DNA of 64,000 bases, from contig NZ_BRXS01000005.1 in the NCBI RefSeq assembly GCF_030159095.1, positions 124,001 through 188,000 on the forward strand, given 5' to 3'. Position numbers and translations under genes: made by a program. Positions 53,222 through 61,793 of this stretch are shown piece by piece (the first letter of the stretch is position 1; the number at the start of each line of letters is the position of its first letter). Source of the stretch: Roseisolibacter agri. Lineage in GTDB: Bacteria; Gemmatimonadota; Gemmatimonadetes; Gemmatimonadales; Gemmatimonadaceae. Under the pieces are notes generated by a model, which worked only from the letters and a program-made list of their open reading frames with translations, was not told where the DNA came from and made no database searches.

Positions 53222-54301
53222 ATGGCCATCGTCGTCCGCCTCGTCGCTCTCGCTATCGCCGTCGCGCCCGCGCTCGCGGGGGCGCAGGCCGCGGCGCCCG
53301 CTCCCCGCCCGCCGATCCCCGTGGTCGCCGCGGCCGCCTCGCCGCTGGTCGCGGACGTGCCGGGCGTGCGGCGCGCGTTCGTGCAGGTGCCCGGGGCGCG
53401 GCTCCAGTGGCTCGACTTCGGCGGCCGCGGCGAGACCGTCGTGCTGCTGGCGGGCCTCGGCAACTCCGCGTGGAGCTACAGCGCGTTCGGGCCGGCGCTC
53501 GCGCGCGAGGGCTTCCGCGTCGTCGCGCTCACGCGCCGCGCGCACGGCGAGAGCGAGGCGCCCGCCGCGGGCTACGGGCTCGACACGCTGGCGGCCGACG
53601 TGGTGGCCTTCCTCGACTCGCTGGGCGTGCGGCGCGCGCACCTCGTGGGACACTCGCTCGCGGGCGCGGAGCTGACGCGCCTCGCCGCCCGCCACCCGGA
53701 CCGCGTGGGGCGCCTGGTGTACCTGGACGCGGCGTACGACCGGCAGGCGCAGATGGCGTGGATGGACCGCGATCCCGATCCCGGCCCGCCCGCGATGACC
53801 GACGCCGACCGCGCGTCGCCCGCGGCGTACCTCGCCTACCAGCGCCGCGCCCGCCCGGACCTCGCGAAGGCCTGGGGTCCGGCGGTGGAGCGCGACTACC
53901 TCGCGTCGCTGGTGAAGGGGAGCGACGGCACGCTGCGCTGGCGCACGCCGCTCGCGCGCTACGGCGCGATGCTCACGGCCACCGCCGGCGCGCCGCCGGA
54001 GTACGCCGCGGTGCGCGCGCCCTCGCTGGCCATCTACGCGCGCGGTCCCCAGATGTCGGCGTCGCTCGCGGAGCGGCTGGCGCCCACCATCCGCGCGAGC
54101 CTGCGCGACAGCGTGCTCGCGTTCGAGCGCGACGTCGTCGGCGCGTGGACCGACGCCAGCATCGCGCAGTTCCGCGCGGCCGGCGGCGCGCGCTGCGTCG
54201 TCGAGATGGACGCCATCCATCACGTGCACCTGCAGCGCGAGCGCGAGGTCGTGGCGCTGGTGCGCGACTTCCTGCGCGGGCGGCCGGTGTCCTGCCGCTG
54301 A
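53222..54301 (+). CDS. Secreted alpha/beta hydrolase
   Basis: 359 aa from ATG 53222, signal peptide residues 1-24. Hydrolase core: LQWLDFGGRGETVVLLAGLG (oxyanion region), nucleophile elbow LVGHSLAGAELTRLA (Ser in GHSLAG), and His in MDAIHHVHLQRERE. The acid is less clear, possibly Asp in VYLDAAYDRQ or RDSVLAFERD. Family-level substrate prediction is not possible; related secreted hydrolases act on esters, lactones or amides. It follows the M42 aminopeptidase gene (87-bp gap) in the same direction and ends before a strong bidirectional terminator at 54331, so the two may form one unit. Confidence 0.85.
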   Translation: MAIVVRLVALAIAVAPALAGAQAAAPAPRPPIPVVAAAASPLVADVPGVRRAFVQVPGARLQWLDFGGRGETVVLLAGLGNSAWSYSAFGPALAREGFRVVALTRRAHGESEAPAAGYGLDTLAADVVAFLDSLGVRRAHLVGHSLAGAELTRLAARHPDRVGRLVYLDAAYDRQAQMAWMDRDPDPGPPAMTDADRASPAAYLAYQRRARPDLAKAWGPAVERDYLASLVKGSDGTLRWRTPLARYGAMLTATAGAPPEYAAVRAPSLAIYARGPQMSASLAERLAPTIRASLRDSVLAFERDVVGAWTDASIAQFRAAGGARCVVEMDAIHHVHLQREREVVALVRDFLRGRPVSCR

Positions 54302-54330
54302 CACGAGCCGACGCCACGACCCGAACGACG

Positions 54331-54362
54331 ACGCCCCGCGAGCCGGAGAGCTCGCGGGGCGT
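54331..54362. terminator. Bidirectional hairpin terminator
   Basis: 13-bp stem ACGCCCCGCGAGC/GCTCGCGGGGCGT (54331-54343 with 54350-54362), loop CGGAGA, between the convergent stops at 54301 and 54393. Confidence 0.8.
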
Positions 54363-54392
54363 GCGTGCGTTCAGGAGCGTCGTCGCGCGGCG

Positions 54393-55013
54393 TCAGGCCG
54401 CGCGGACGATGCGATCGAGCGAATGGCGGTGGTGCGTGAAGCCCTCCTCCGTCCCGCGGCCGATGGCGACGAGCGCCGGCACCCGCACGTGGTCAGGGAG
54501 GCCGAGCACCTCGCGCACCTGCGCGGCGTCGAAGCCCGTCATCGGCGACGTCTGGTAGCCGTGCGCCTCGGCCGCCAGCAGCAGGTAGCCGAGGGCGATG
54601 TAGCCCTGGCCGGCGGCCCAGCTCTCCTGATCCTCCGGGCTCTGCTTGCCGAGGATGCCGCGGATGTGCGCGGCCGTGGCCGCGCGCTGCGCCTCGGGCA
54701 TGCCGGGGTGCACCGTCTCCTCCAGCGTGGCGAGCGCGTCCTGCATGTCGGTGTAGAGCGCGATCACCGCGGGCGCCGACGTGACCTGGCGCTGGTTGAA
54801 CGCGGCGGCCGCGAGGCGCGCCTTCAGCTCCGGCGTCTCGACGATCACGAAGCGCCACGGCTGGACGTTGAACGCCGACGGCGCGAGGCGCACGACGTCG
54901 AGGATCGCCTCGAGGTCCGCGGCCGGGATGGGCTCCGGCTCGAAGGCGCGGATGGAGCGGCGCCGTTCGGCGGCCTCGCGCACGTCTAGCAGGGTGCTGA
55001 TGCTGGTATCCAT
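54393..55013 (-). CDS. Nitroreductase family FMN protein
   Basis: 206 aa from ATG at 55013. Landmarks of the NfsB/NOX family: RRSIRAFEPEPIPAADLEAI (FMN phosphate contact RRSxR), APSAFNVQPWRFVIV (PSxxNxQPW), central helix LYTDMQDALATLEETVHPGM, and the conserved AAEAHGYQTSPMTGFDAAQV, VREVLGLPDHVRVPALVAIG. Nitroreductases are FMN-dependent homodimers that reduce nitro groups, quinones or flavins with NAD(P)H, cytoplasmic. The 3' end of the gene meets the terminator at 54331. Divergent from the ADOP permease at 55174 (160 bp between starts), where a shared promoter region must lie. Confidence 0.9.
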   Translation of the reverse strand: MDTSISTLLDVREAAERRRSIRAFEPEPIPAADLEAILDVVRLAPSAFNVQPWRFVIVETPELKARLAAAAFNQRQVTSAPAVIALYTDMQDALATLEETVHPGMPEAQRAATAAHIRGILGKQSPEDQESWAAGQGYIALGYLLLAAEAHGYQTSPMTGFDAAQVREVLGLPDHVRVPALVAIGRGTEEGFTHHRHSLDRIVRAA

Positions 55014-55173
55014 GAAGTCGGTCCTTCTCGTAGGGGGAGACGCGGCCATGCGATCGGCGCGTGGCGGTGAATAACCCTCAGTGGTGAGATAGTTCCACGC
55101 CCAAACCCGGCGGGGTGGGGGACGGTCCAAGCGGGGCGGTCTCCGGCGCAGGCCCCCCACTCCCACCGCCCCC

Positions 55174-57624
55174 ATGGCCCACCTCGCCACCGACCTCCGC
55201 TACGCGCTGCGGCGCCTGCGGCGGGCGCGCACGGTCAGCGCCGTCGCGATCCTCACGCTCGCGCTCGGGATCGGCGCCAACACGGCGCTCTTCAGCCTCG
55301 TGCGCACCGTGCTGCTGCGGCCGCTGCCGTACGGCGCGCCCGAGCGGCTGACGGTCCTCTGGAACGCGACCGAGAAGGGGGAGACGACCTGGCTGTCGCT
55401 GCGCGAGCTGGCGGCGATCGGCGCGGACGCGCGCGCCTTCACGCACGTCGCCGGCTTCACCAGCGGCAGCGCGAACCTCACCGGCGACGTGGAGCCGGAG
55501 CGCGTCGCGATCGGCAGCGTCACCGCCAACGCCTTCGCGACGCTCGCCGCGGCGCCGCTGCTGGGCCGCACCTTCCGCCCCGACGAGGGCGCGCCCGGCG
55601 CGGGCGACGTCGCGGTGATCGGCCACGCGCTCTGGCAGCGGCGCTACGGCGGCGCGCCCGACGTGGTGGGGCGCACGCTGCGCGTGAACGGCCGCGCACG
55701 CACGATCGTCGGCGTGATGCCGGCGGCGTTCCGCTTCCCGCTCGACTTCCGAGAGGGACGCCCGACCGAGCTGTGGATCCCGCAGGTCGTCGACACCGCG
55801 AACCTCGGCGGATGGGGGAGCCGCAACTTCATCGGCTTCGCGCGCCTGCGACCGGGCGTCGCGCCCGAGCAGGGCACGCGCGAGCTGCGGCGCGTCGCGC
55901 AGGGCTGGGTGCGCGAGGGGTTCGTGATCGACGACGGGAGCGGACGCCTCTACCGCGCCGCGGTCCCGGTGCACGACCTGGTGCTCGGCGACATGCGACG
56001 GCCGCTCTGGATCCTGTTCGGCGCCGTCGCGCTGCTGCTGCTGATCGCGTGCGCGAACGCCGCCAACCTGCTGCTCGCGCGTGCCGACGAGCGGCGGCGC
56101 GAGATCGCGGTGCGCAAGGCGCTGGGCGCGGCGCGCGCGCGCGTGATGCGGCAGCTGCTGGCCGAGAGCGTGCTGCTCGCGGCGGCGGGCGGCGCGTGCG
56201 GCGTCGCGCTCGCGTGGGCGGGCACGCGCCTGCTCGCGTCGCTCGCGCCCGCGTCGCTGCCGCGCGTCGCCGACGTGCGCGTGGACCTGGGCGTGCTGGC
56301 GTTCACGACGCTGCTGGCGGTGGCGACGGGCTTCGTGTTCGGGCTCGCGCCGGCGCTGCAGCTGTCGCGGCCCGACGTCGCCGGCGCGCTGCACGAGAGC
56401 GGCGGGCGCTCGGGCACCACGGGCCGCGCGCGGCAGCGCTTCCGCCGCGGCCTCGCGGTGGTGCAGGTCGCGATGTCGGTGGTGCTGGTGGTGGGCGCCG
56501 CGCTCCTGCTGCGCAGCCTCGTGGAGCTGCGGCGCGTGGACCTGGGCTTCGATCCGCGCGGCGCGCTCACGGCACGCCTGGCGCTGCCGGCGGCCGAGTA
56601 TCCCGAGCCCGCGCAGGTGGTCGCGTTCCACGAGCGGCTGCAGCAGCGCGTCGCGCAGATCCCTGGCGTGCGTGCGGCGGCGGGCACGCGGCTGCTGCCG
56701 CTCACCGGCACGATCGGCGACTGGTCGATCACGATCGAGGGCCGCGCGCGCGACGGGCGCGACAACCCGAACGGCGACTGGCAGGTCGTGATGCCCGGCT
56801 ACTTCGAGGCGATGCGCATCCCGCTGCGGCAGGGGCGTACGCTCGCGCGCACGGACGACGCGCGCGGCGTGCCGGTGGTCGTCATCAACCAGACGATGGC
56901 CGACCGCTACTGGCCGGATGGCGACGCGCTCGGCAAGCGCTTCAAGTGGGGCACCGCCGACCAGCCGTGGATGACGATCGTCGGCATCGTCGGCGTCGTG
57001 CGGCACAACGCGATCGTCGAGGAGCCGCGCGCGGAGATGTACGTCACGCCCGCGCACTACGCGCTGGAGACGGGGAACGCGCCGCGCGCGATGACGCTGG
57101 TGCTGCGCACCGCGGGCGATCCGCTGGCGCTCGCCGCGCCGCTGCGCGCGGTGGTGCGCGAGCTCGATCCGAACGTCCCGCTCGCCGACGTGCAGACGCT
57201 CGAGCGCGTCACCGACGACGCGCTGGCCGAGCCGCGCTTCACGACGGTGCTGCTGGCGCTGTTCGCGGGGCTCGCGCTCGCGCTGGCCGCGGTCGGGATC
57301 TACGGGCTGGTGTCGCTGCTCGTCACGCAGCGCACGCACGAGGTCGGGATCCGCATGGCGCTCGGCGCGCGGCGCGCGGCCATCGGCCGCATGATGCTGG
57401 GGCAGGGCATGGCGGTGGCCGGCGCGGGCGTGGCCGTGGGCCTGCTGGCGGCGGGGCTGCTCTCGCGACTGCTGACGACGCTCGTCTACGGGGTCGGCAC
57501 GCTCGATCCGCTGACCTTCGTCGCGGTGCCGGCGGTGCTGGGCGCGGTGACGCTGGTGGCGACGCTCATCCCCGCGCGTCGCGCCGCACGCGTCGATCCC
57601 GCGATCGCGCTGCGCAGCGAGTGA
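55174..57624 (+). CDS. ADOP-type FtsX/MacB ABC transporter permease
   Basis: 816 aa from ATG 55174. N-terminal membrane segment (about residues 21-42: SAVAILTLALGIGANTALFS) is followed by a large periplasmic MacB_PCD domain (GRTFRPDEGAPGAGDVAVIG, LRVNGRARTIVGVMPAAFRF), then an FtsX segment triplet around residues 275-410 (PLWILFGAVALLLLIACANA, LLARADERRREIAVRKALGA), a second periplasmic domain and a second FtsX unit at about 680-816 (VTLVATLIPARRAARVDPAI). This is the ADOP fusion architecture with no ATPase in the same gene; ADOP permeases are abundant in Acidobacteria and Gemmatimonadota. Function is unknown, often linked to export of peptides or lipoproteins by mechanotransmission. No ATPase gene is adjacent. 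A terminator at 57646 separates it from the vWA operon. Confidence 0.9.
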   Translation: MAHLATDLRYALRRLRRARTVSAVAILTLALGIGANTALFSLVRTVLLRPLPYGAPERLTVLWNATEKGETTWLSLRELAAIGADARAFTHVAGFTSGSANLTGDVEPERVAIGSVTANAFATLAAAPLLGRTFRPDEGAPGAGDVAVIGHALWQRRYGGAPDVVGRTLRVNGRARTIVGVMPAAFRFPLDFREGRPTELWIPQVVDTANLGGWGSRNFIGFARLRPGVAPEQGTRELRRVAQGWVREGFVIDDGSGRLYRAAVPVHDLVLGDMRRPLWILFGAVALLLLIACANAANLLLARADERRREIAVRKALGAARARVMRQLLAESVLLAAAGGACGVALAWAGTRLLASLAPASLPRVADVRVDLGVLAFTTLLAVATGFVFGLAPALQLSRPDVAGALHESGGRSGTTGRARQRFRRGLAVVQVAMSVVLVVGAALLLRSLVELRRVDLGFDPRGALTARLALPAAEYPEPAQVVAFHERLQQRVAQIPGVRAAAGTRLLPLTGTIGDWSITIEGRARDGRDNPNGDWQVVMPGYFEAMRIPLRQGRTLARTDDARGVPVVVINQTMADRYWPDGDALGKRFKWGTADQPWMTIVGIVGVVRHNAIVEEPRAEMYVTPAHYALETGNAPRAMTLVLRTAGDPLALAAPLRAVVRELDPNVPLADVQTLERVTDDALAEPRFTTVLLALFAGLALALAAVGIYGLVSLLVTQRTHEVGIRMALGARRAAIGRMMLGQGMAVAGAGVAVGLLAAGLLSRLLTTLVYGVGTLDPLTFVAVPAVLGAVTLVATLIPARRAARVDPAIALRSE

Positions 57625-57645
57625 CGACGGCAACACTCCTGCATG

Positions 57646-57664
57646 AGGGGGCGGCCCACCCCCT
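57646..57664 (+). terminator. Hairpin terminator after the ADOP gene
   Basis: AGGGGG (57646-57651) pairs with CCCCCT (57659-57664), loop CGGCCCA, followed by TT. It lies 22 bp after the ADOP stop and 22 bp before the vWA ATG, where AGGAG serves as ribosome binding site. Confidence 0.65.
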
Positions 57665-57685
57665 TTCAGCACACAGGAGCCGCCG

Positions 57686-58663
57686 ATGGAGACCTCGCCG
57701 ACCCCCGACGCCGGCGGCGCGACGCGCAGCGCCGACGAGCTCGGTATGCCACTGCCGCCCATGCCGGAGGCGGTCGACGCCGCCGCCGCGACCAACGCGC
57801 CGCCGAGCCCCGCGTCCGCGACCGATGCGATCGTGACCGAGCCGCTCGCGCCCGATCCGAACGCGGGCGCGAACGTGGATGCGAACGCGGGTGCCGGGAC
57901 GGCCGCGGCGCCGATCACCGCCGCACCCGCGCCCGCGCCGCGCGCGAAGACGAAGGGCGTCGCCGACATCGTCTTCCTCGTCGACGTCACCGGCAGCATG
58001 GCGCCCATCATCGACGCGCTGCGCCGCAACATCGAGGTGTTCGTCGACTCGCTGAGCCAGGGCGACGCCAACAACGCGGCGCCAGTGAAGGACTGGCGCG
58101 GCAAGGTCGTCGGCTACCGCGACATCGACCACGCGGAGAGCGAGGGGCTGCCGTGGATCGAGGACCACCCGTTCGTGCGCGACGCGGTGGCGTTGAAGGC
58201 GCAGCTCGGCACGCTGCAGGCGCAGGGCGGCGGCGACGAGCCGGAGTCGCTGCTCGACGCGCTCTACACCATCGCGACGATGGAGGCGACGCCGAAGGGC
58301 GCGCAGAGCGAGGATCCCGGCAAGTGGCGCTACCGCAGCGAGGCGGCGCGCGTGGTCGTCGTCTTCACCGACGCGTCGTTCAAGGAGACGCTGCAGATCC
58401 CGCAGGCGAAGGGCGGCAGCCTGCAGGACGTGGCGAACGTGGTGATGGCGAACCGCATCATCCTCAGCCTGTTCGCGCCGAACTTCGAGGGCTACGACCG
58501 CCTGAGCCAGATCGACAAGTCGGAGTGGGAGGTGGTCGAGTACGAGGGCCTGTCGCCACAGGAGGCGCTGCAGAAGTACACGGCCGACGCGGCGAACTTC
58601 CGCACCACGCTCAAGCAGCTGGCGGCGAGCGTGTCGAAGTCGGCCGAGACCGTGGCGCTGTAG
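57686..58663 (+). CDS. von Willebrand factor type A (vWA) domain protein, TerY-like context
   Basis: 325 aa from ATG 57686, with AGGAG at 57671-57675 region. The first 90 aa are Ala/Pro-rich and disordered-looking. The vWA domain follows: MIDAS motif DVTGSM at residues 100-105 (Asp100, Thr102, Ser104), GYRDIDHAESEGLPWIEDHP, and GGGDEPESLLDALYTIATM, the GGGDxPE loop found in bacterial vWA proteins of kinase-linked operons. A metal ion bound at the MIDAS would mediate partner binding. No signal peptide: cytoplasmic. First gene of a four-gene operon with kinase (58677), phosphatase (60001) and zinc ribbon (61257), with only 13 bp to the kinase. Confidence 0.85.
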   Translation: METSPTPDAGGATRSADELGMPLPPMPEAVDAAAATNAPPSPASATDAIVTEPLAPDPNAGANVDANAGAGTAAAPITAAPAPAPRAKTKGVADIVFLVDVTGSMAPIIDALRRNIEVFVDSLSQGDANNAAPVKDWRGKVVGYRDIDHAESEGLPWIEDHPFVRDAVALKAQLGTLQAQGGGDEPESLLDALYTIATMEATPKGAQSEDPGKWRYRSEAARVVVVFTDASFKETLQIPQAKGGSLQDVANVVMANRIILSLFAPNFEGYDRLSQIDKSEWEVVEYEGLSPQEALQKYTADAANFRTTLKQLAASVSKSAETVAL

Positions 58664-58676
58664 CGCGCGCTCCGAC

Positions 58677-60011
58677 ATGGCGAAGAAGCTCAAGGTCGGC
58701 GACGCGCTGCGCGGCTACCGCGTGACGAAGGTGTTCGGCCCCGGCGCGATGGCGATCTCGTACGCCGCCGAGTCGCCCGACGGGCGCCGCATCTTCCTCA
58801 AGCAGTACAAGTCGCCCGCGCCGACCGTGGTGTGGTACGGCGCCTTCATCGACTACCAGCAGGAGCTGGCGGCGCGCGTGCGCGGCGGCAAGGCGGCGAA
58901 CTACGCGGTGCGCCTGATCGACGCGTTCGAGGAGCGGTGGGGCGGCCCGACGTACTTCCAGGCGTACGAGTTCGTCGAGCACGGCGGCGACCTGCAGCAG
59001 CTGTTCGAGGAGGAGCGCGCCGCGCACGCGCGCGACGGACGCTCGCCACTGCTCGATCCGGACGTGTGGGCGCGGCACGTGACGTGGGCGAAGGTGCTGA
59101 TGGCGGGCATCGCCGCGCTGCACGAGTCGAAGGTGGTGCACGCGGACCTCAAGCCGCCCAACGTCTACCTGATCCGCGACCCGTCGATCGGCGCCGGCTA
59201 CCAGCTGAAGCTGATCGACATGGACTTCTCTGTGCTCGCGGACAAGCGGGCGCCGTGGCACGGCCATCAGGGCTACGTGGGCTCGGACAACTACCGCTCG
59301 CCCGAGCACATGACGCGCGGCGCGGTGCCGGGGCTGGCGTCGGACGTCTTCACGTGCGGGCTGCTGCTCTACGAGCTGCTGGCGGGCGTGCACCCGTACT
59401 GGCGCGACGACCAGGCGGAGTACGCGGCGCTGGTGCGCGCGTATGCGGCCAAGCCGCCGGTGCTCGCGGGCGTGATGCCGAAGCCCGCGGACAACGCCGC
59501 CGTGTCGGCGGCGCTGCATCGCTGCCTGTCGCCCGATCCGGCGGCGCGCCCCACGGCCGCGGAGCTGCGCGCCGTGCTGAGCGGCCGCGAGGCGAAGCCC
59601 GCGGCGGCACCGGTCGCCGCGACGGCACCCGCGCCCCCCAAGGAACCCGCAGTCCGCAGTCCGCAGCCCGCGGCGGCTGCAGGGCCGCGCGCCGCGCTCA
59701 CGAGCGACCGCGTGCAGCTCGTCGGCGCCAGCGGCCACGTGCTGCAGCTGGGCGTGCGCACGGAGCTCGGCAAGCACCTCGCGCGGCAGTTCGGCGCCGA
59801 CGCGGAGTTCTGGGACGCGCGGCAGATGGTGCTGGAGCGCGGACCCGATCGGCGATGGCACGTCGCGCCGCTGCCCGGCACCACGAACGAGACGCTGGTG
59901 AACGGCGAGGCGCTGGCCGCGCCGCGCGCGCTGCACGACGGCGACGTGCTGGCCGTCGGGCGGCAGGCGAAGGGCGTGGTGAAGCTTCCACTGACGGTCC
60001 GTGCGCTCTGA
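58677..60011 (+). CDS. Atypical Ser/Thr kinase with C-terminal FHA-like domain
   Basis: 444 aa from ATG 58677. Kinase domain residues about 12-310: glycine loop VFGPGAMAISY, Lys42 in IFLKQYKSP, catalytic loop HADLKPPN at 155-162 (His-Ala-Asp in place of HRD, Pro in place of Glu before Asn), and LIDMDFSVL (DxD in place of DFG). The residues for phosphotransfer (Lys42, Asp157, Asn162, Asp181/183) remain, so it is probably active. After a Pro/Ala linker comes an FHA-like domain of about 100 aa: LGKHLARQFGADAEFWDARQMV, then TTNETLVNGEALAAPRALHDGDVLAVG (FHA NG and GD turns), but the usual SxxH core is replaced. FHA domains bind phosphothreonine. It overlaps the phosphatase gene by 11 bp. Confidence 0.85.
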   Translation: MAKKLKVGDALRGYRVTKVFGPGAMAISYAAESPDGRRIFLKQYKSPAPTVVWYGAFIDYQQELAARVRGGKAANYAVRLIDAFEERWGGPTYFQAYEFVEHGGDLQQLFEEERAAHARDGRSPLLDPDVWARHVTWAKVLMAGIAALHESKVVHADLKPPNVYLIRDPSIGAGYQLKLIDMDFSVLADKRAPWHGHQGYVGSDNYRSPEHMTRGAVPGLASDVFTCGLLLYELLAGVHPYWRDDQAEYAALVRAYAAKPPVLAGVMPKPADNAAVSAALHRCLSPDPAARPTAAELRAVLSGREAKPAAAPVAATAPAPPKEPAVRSPQPAAAAGPRAALTSDRVQLVGASGHVLQLGVRTELGKHLARQFGADAEFWDARQMVLERGPDRRWHVAPLPGTTNETLVNGEALAAPRALHDGDVLAVGRQAKGVVKLPLTVRAL

Positions 60012-61260
60012 GCCGCCGGGCGACGCGCCCGAACAGCCCCGCGACTCGACGCCGCGCGCGTTCACGTCCGACGTCACGCCGCCCGAGCGCGTGCTGGGGC
60101 ACGTGATGCCGCCCGTCGCCGCGCCTGCCGACGCGCCCGTGCCGGACCCCGCGCCGCCACCGCCGCCGTCCACGATCGCGATCCCGCCGGTGGTGGACGT
60201 CGAGTCGCTCGACTGGGCGGCGATCCGGCAGGCGGTCGATGCCGACGCGATCCTCGCGCGCGGCGACGCGATCGTCGCGACGATGACCGCGCTCCTCGAT
60301 CGGCCCGACGGACCGGGCTTCCTGTTCGACGCCGACCGCGCGACGCCGGAGGACCGCGCGATCCGCGTGACGGAGCCGGGCGACGCGCCGCTCTGGTTCG
60401 TCGGCGACCTGCACGGCGACCTGCTGGCGCTCGAGGCGGCGCTCGCGCTCGTGCGCGCCGACGACCCGGCCGCGCGCCTCGTCTTCCTCGGCGACCTGTT
60501 CGACGACGGCGGCTTCGGGCTCGCGCTGCTGCTGCGCGTGTTCGAGCTCGCGGCGGAGCATCCGGAACGCGTGTGCGTGATCGCCGGCAACCACGACGAG
60601 GCGCTGCGCTGGACGGGCGAGCGCCTGGCGTCGGGCGTGTCGCCGTCGGACTTCGCGGATGGGCTGGCGGGCGAATCGCCCGACGCGCTGGGGCCGCGCG
60701 CGGGCCGGCTCGCCGTGCGCTTCTTCGAGCGGGCGCCGCGCGCGCTCTTCTTCCCGGACGGCCTGCTGGCCGCGCACGGCGGCTTCCCGCTCGTCGACCT
60801 GCACGCGGAGCTGGAGGCGAGCGGCGACTTCAACGATCCGCGCGCGCTGGCGGACTTCGTCTGGACGCGCGCGCATCCGAAGGCGCGGCGCAAGCTGCCC
60901 AACCGCGCGTCGCGCGGCAGCCAGTTCGGCCGCGAGGACTTCGCGGACTTCTGCGCGCTCGCCGGCCGGCTCGGGCGCCCGGTGACGCACATGGTGCGCG
61001 GGCACGACCACGTCGACGACCGCTGGGCCGTCTACTACGCGTCCGATCATCCCGTGCTCACCACCGTCGCGCTCGCGCGTCGCCTGCCGCGCGAGGTGTT
61101 CGGCCCGTACGCGCGCATCCCGACGATCGCGCGCTGGGTGCCCGGCGCGCTGCCGCAGGTGCACCGGCTGCACGTGCCCGAGGCCCTCGTGCGCGAGCTC
61201 TATCCCGAGGAGATCGAAGCGGACGGGGCACCCGACGCGCCGACGGAGCCCGACGCGTGA
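60001..61260 (+). CDS. Calcineurin-like metallophosphoesterase
   Basis: 419 aa from GTG 60001, overlapping the kinase stop by 11 bp. N-terminal 60 residues are Pro/Ala-rich. The metallophosphoesterase core starts near residue 130: metal-binding WFVGDLHGDLLALEAAL (GDxHG), VFLGDLFDDGG (GDxxD), VIAGNHDEALRWTG (GNHE/D), and HMVRGHDHVDDRW (GHxH type), completing the two-metal site. It is of the PPP/MPE type (serine/threonine phosphatases and diadenosine tetraphosphatases share this), with no signal peptide. Inferred role in the operon: remove phosphates placed by the kinase at 58677. This position is normally filled by a PP2C enzyme in TerY-P type loci. Confidence 0.87.
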   Translation: MRSEPPGDAPEQPRDSTPRAFTSDVTPPERVLGHVMPPVAAPADAPVPDPAPPPPPSTIAIPPVVDVESLDWAAIRQAVDADAILARGDAIVATMTALLDRPDGPGFLFDADRATPEDRAIRVTEPGDAPLWFVGDLHGDLLALEAALALVRADDPAARLVFLGDLFDDGGFGLALLLRVFELAAEHPERVCVIAGNHDEALRWTGERLASGVSPSDFADGLAGESPDALGPRAGRLAVRFFERAPRALFFPDGLLAAHGGFPLVDLHAELEASGDFNDPRALADFVWTRAHPKARRKLPNRASRGSQFGREDFADFCALAGRLGRPVTHMVRGHDHVDDRWAVYYASDHPVLTTVALARRLPREVFGPYARIPTIARWVPGALPQVHRLHVPEALVRELYPEEIEADGAPDAPTEPDA

Positions 61261-61733
61261 GCGCGCTGGTCCTCCGCTGCCCCAACTGCGGCTCGGTGCA
61301 GGACGACGAGGGCACGTGCGAGACCTGCCACGAGGCAGACGTCCGGCTCTTCTGCCCGAACCACGTGCCGGGCCGCTGGCTCGACGCGCCGCGCTGCGAC
61401 GCGTGCGGCGCCACGCGCGACGCCGGCCCCATCGTCGTCGCGCGCCCGCCCGCGCCGCCACCGCCCTTCGCGCCACCACCGGCCGAGCCGCCGCCGCCGC
61501 GTCGCGTCACGCGCCGCGATCCGATGTCGGTGCCGCCGATCGCGCCCGACTGGCGCCCGACGACCCGGCCCCACGCGCCGCCCCGGACGGGACCGGTCGT
61601 GCCCGACGTGATTCCCCCGGCCGTGCGCGTCGCGCTGCCGTCGTTCCTCGGCTGCATGGGCCGGCTCGTGATGGTCGTGCTCTTCCTGCTGGCGCTGCTG
61701 CTGGCCGGCTTCGTGTACGTCGTGTGGTATTGA
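61257..61733 (+). CDS. Zinc-ribbon membrane protein
   Basis: 158 aa from GTG 61257, overlapping the phosphatase by 4 bases (GTGA). Residues 8-47 contain two zinc-ribbon-like clusters: CPNCGSVQDDEGTCETCHEA (C-x2-C and C-x2-C) and a second with CPNH and CDACG. A long Pro/Arg-rich region follows (50-110: PPPAEPPPPRRVTRR, etc.), and the C-terminus is one membrane helix (PSFLGCMGRLVMVVLFLLAL plus LLAGFVYVVWY) with no soluble domain beyond it. So the zinc part is cytoplasmic and tail-anchored. In the operon it could recruit vWA, kinase and phosphatase to the inner membrane. No family assigned. Confidence 0.78.
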   Translation: MSALVLRCPNCGSVQDDEGTCETCHEADVRLFCPNHVPGRWLDAPRCDACGATRDAGPIVVARPPAPPPPFAPPPAEPPPPRRVTRRDPMSVPPIAPDWRPTTRPHAPPRTGPVVPDVIPPAVRVALPSFLGCMGRLVMVVLFLLALLLAGFVYVVWY

Positions 61734-61793
61734 GGTGGTACTGATTCTCGCCGCTGATGGCCGACGTCGCATGCGCGTCGCGGACCCGCTAGC

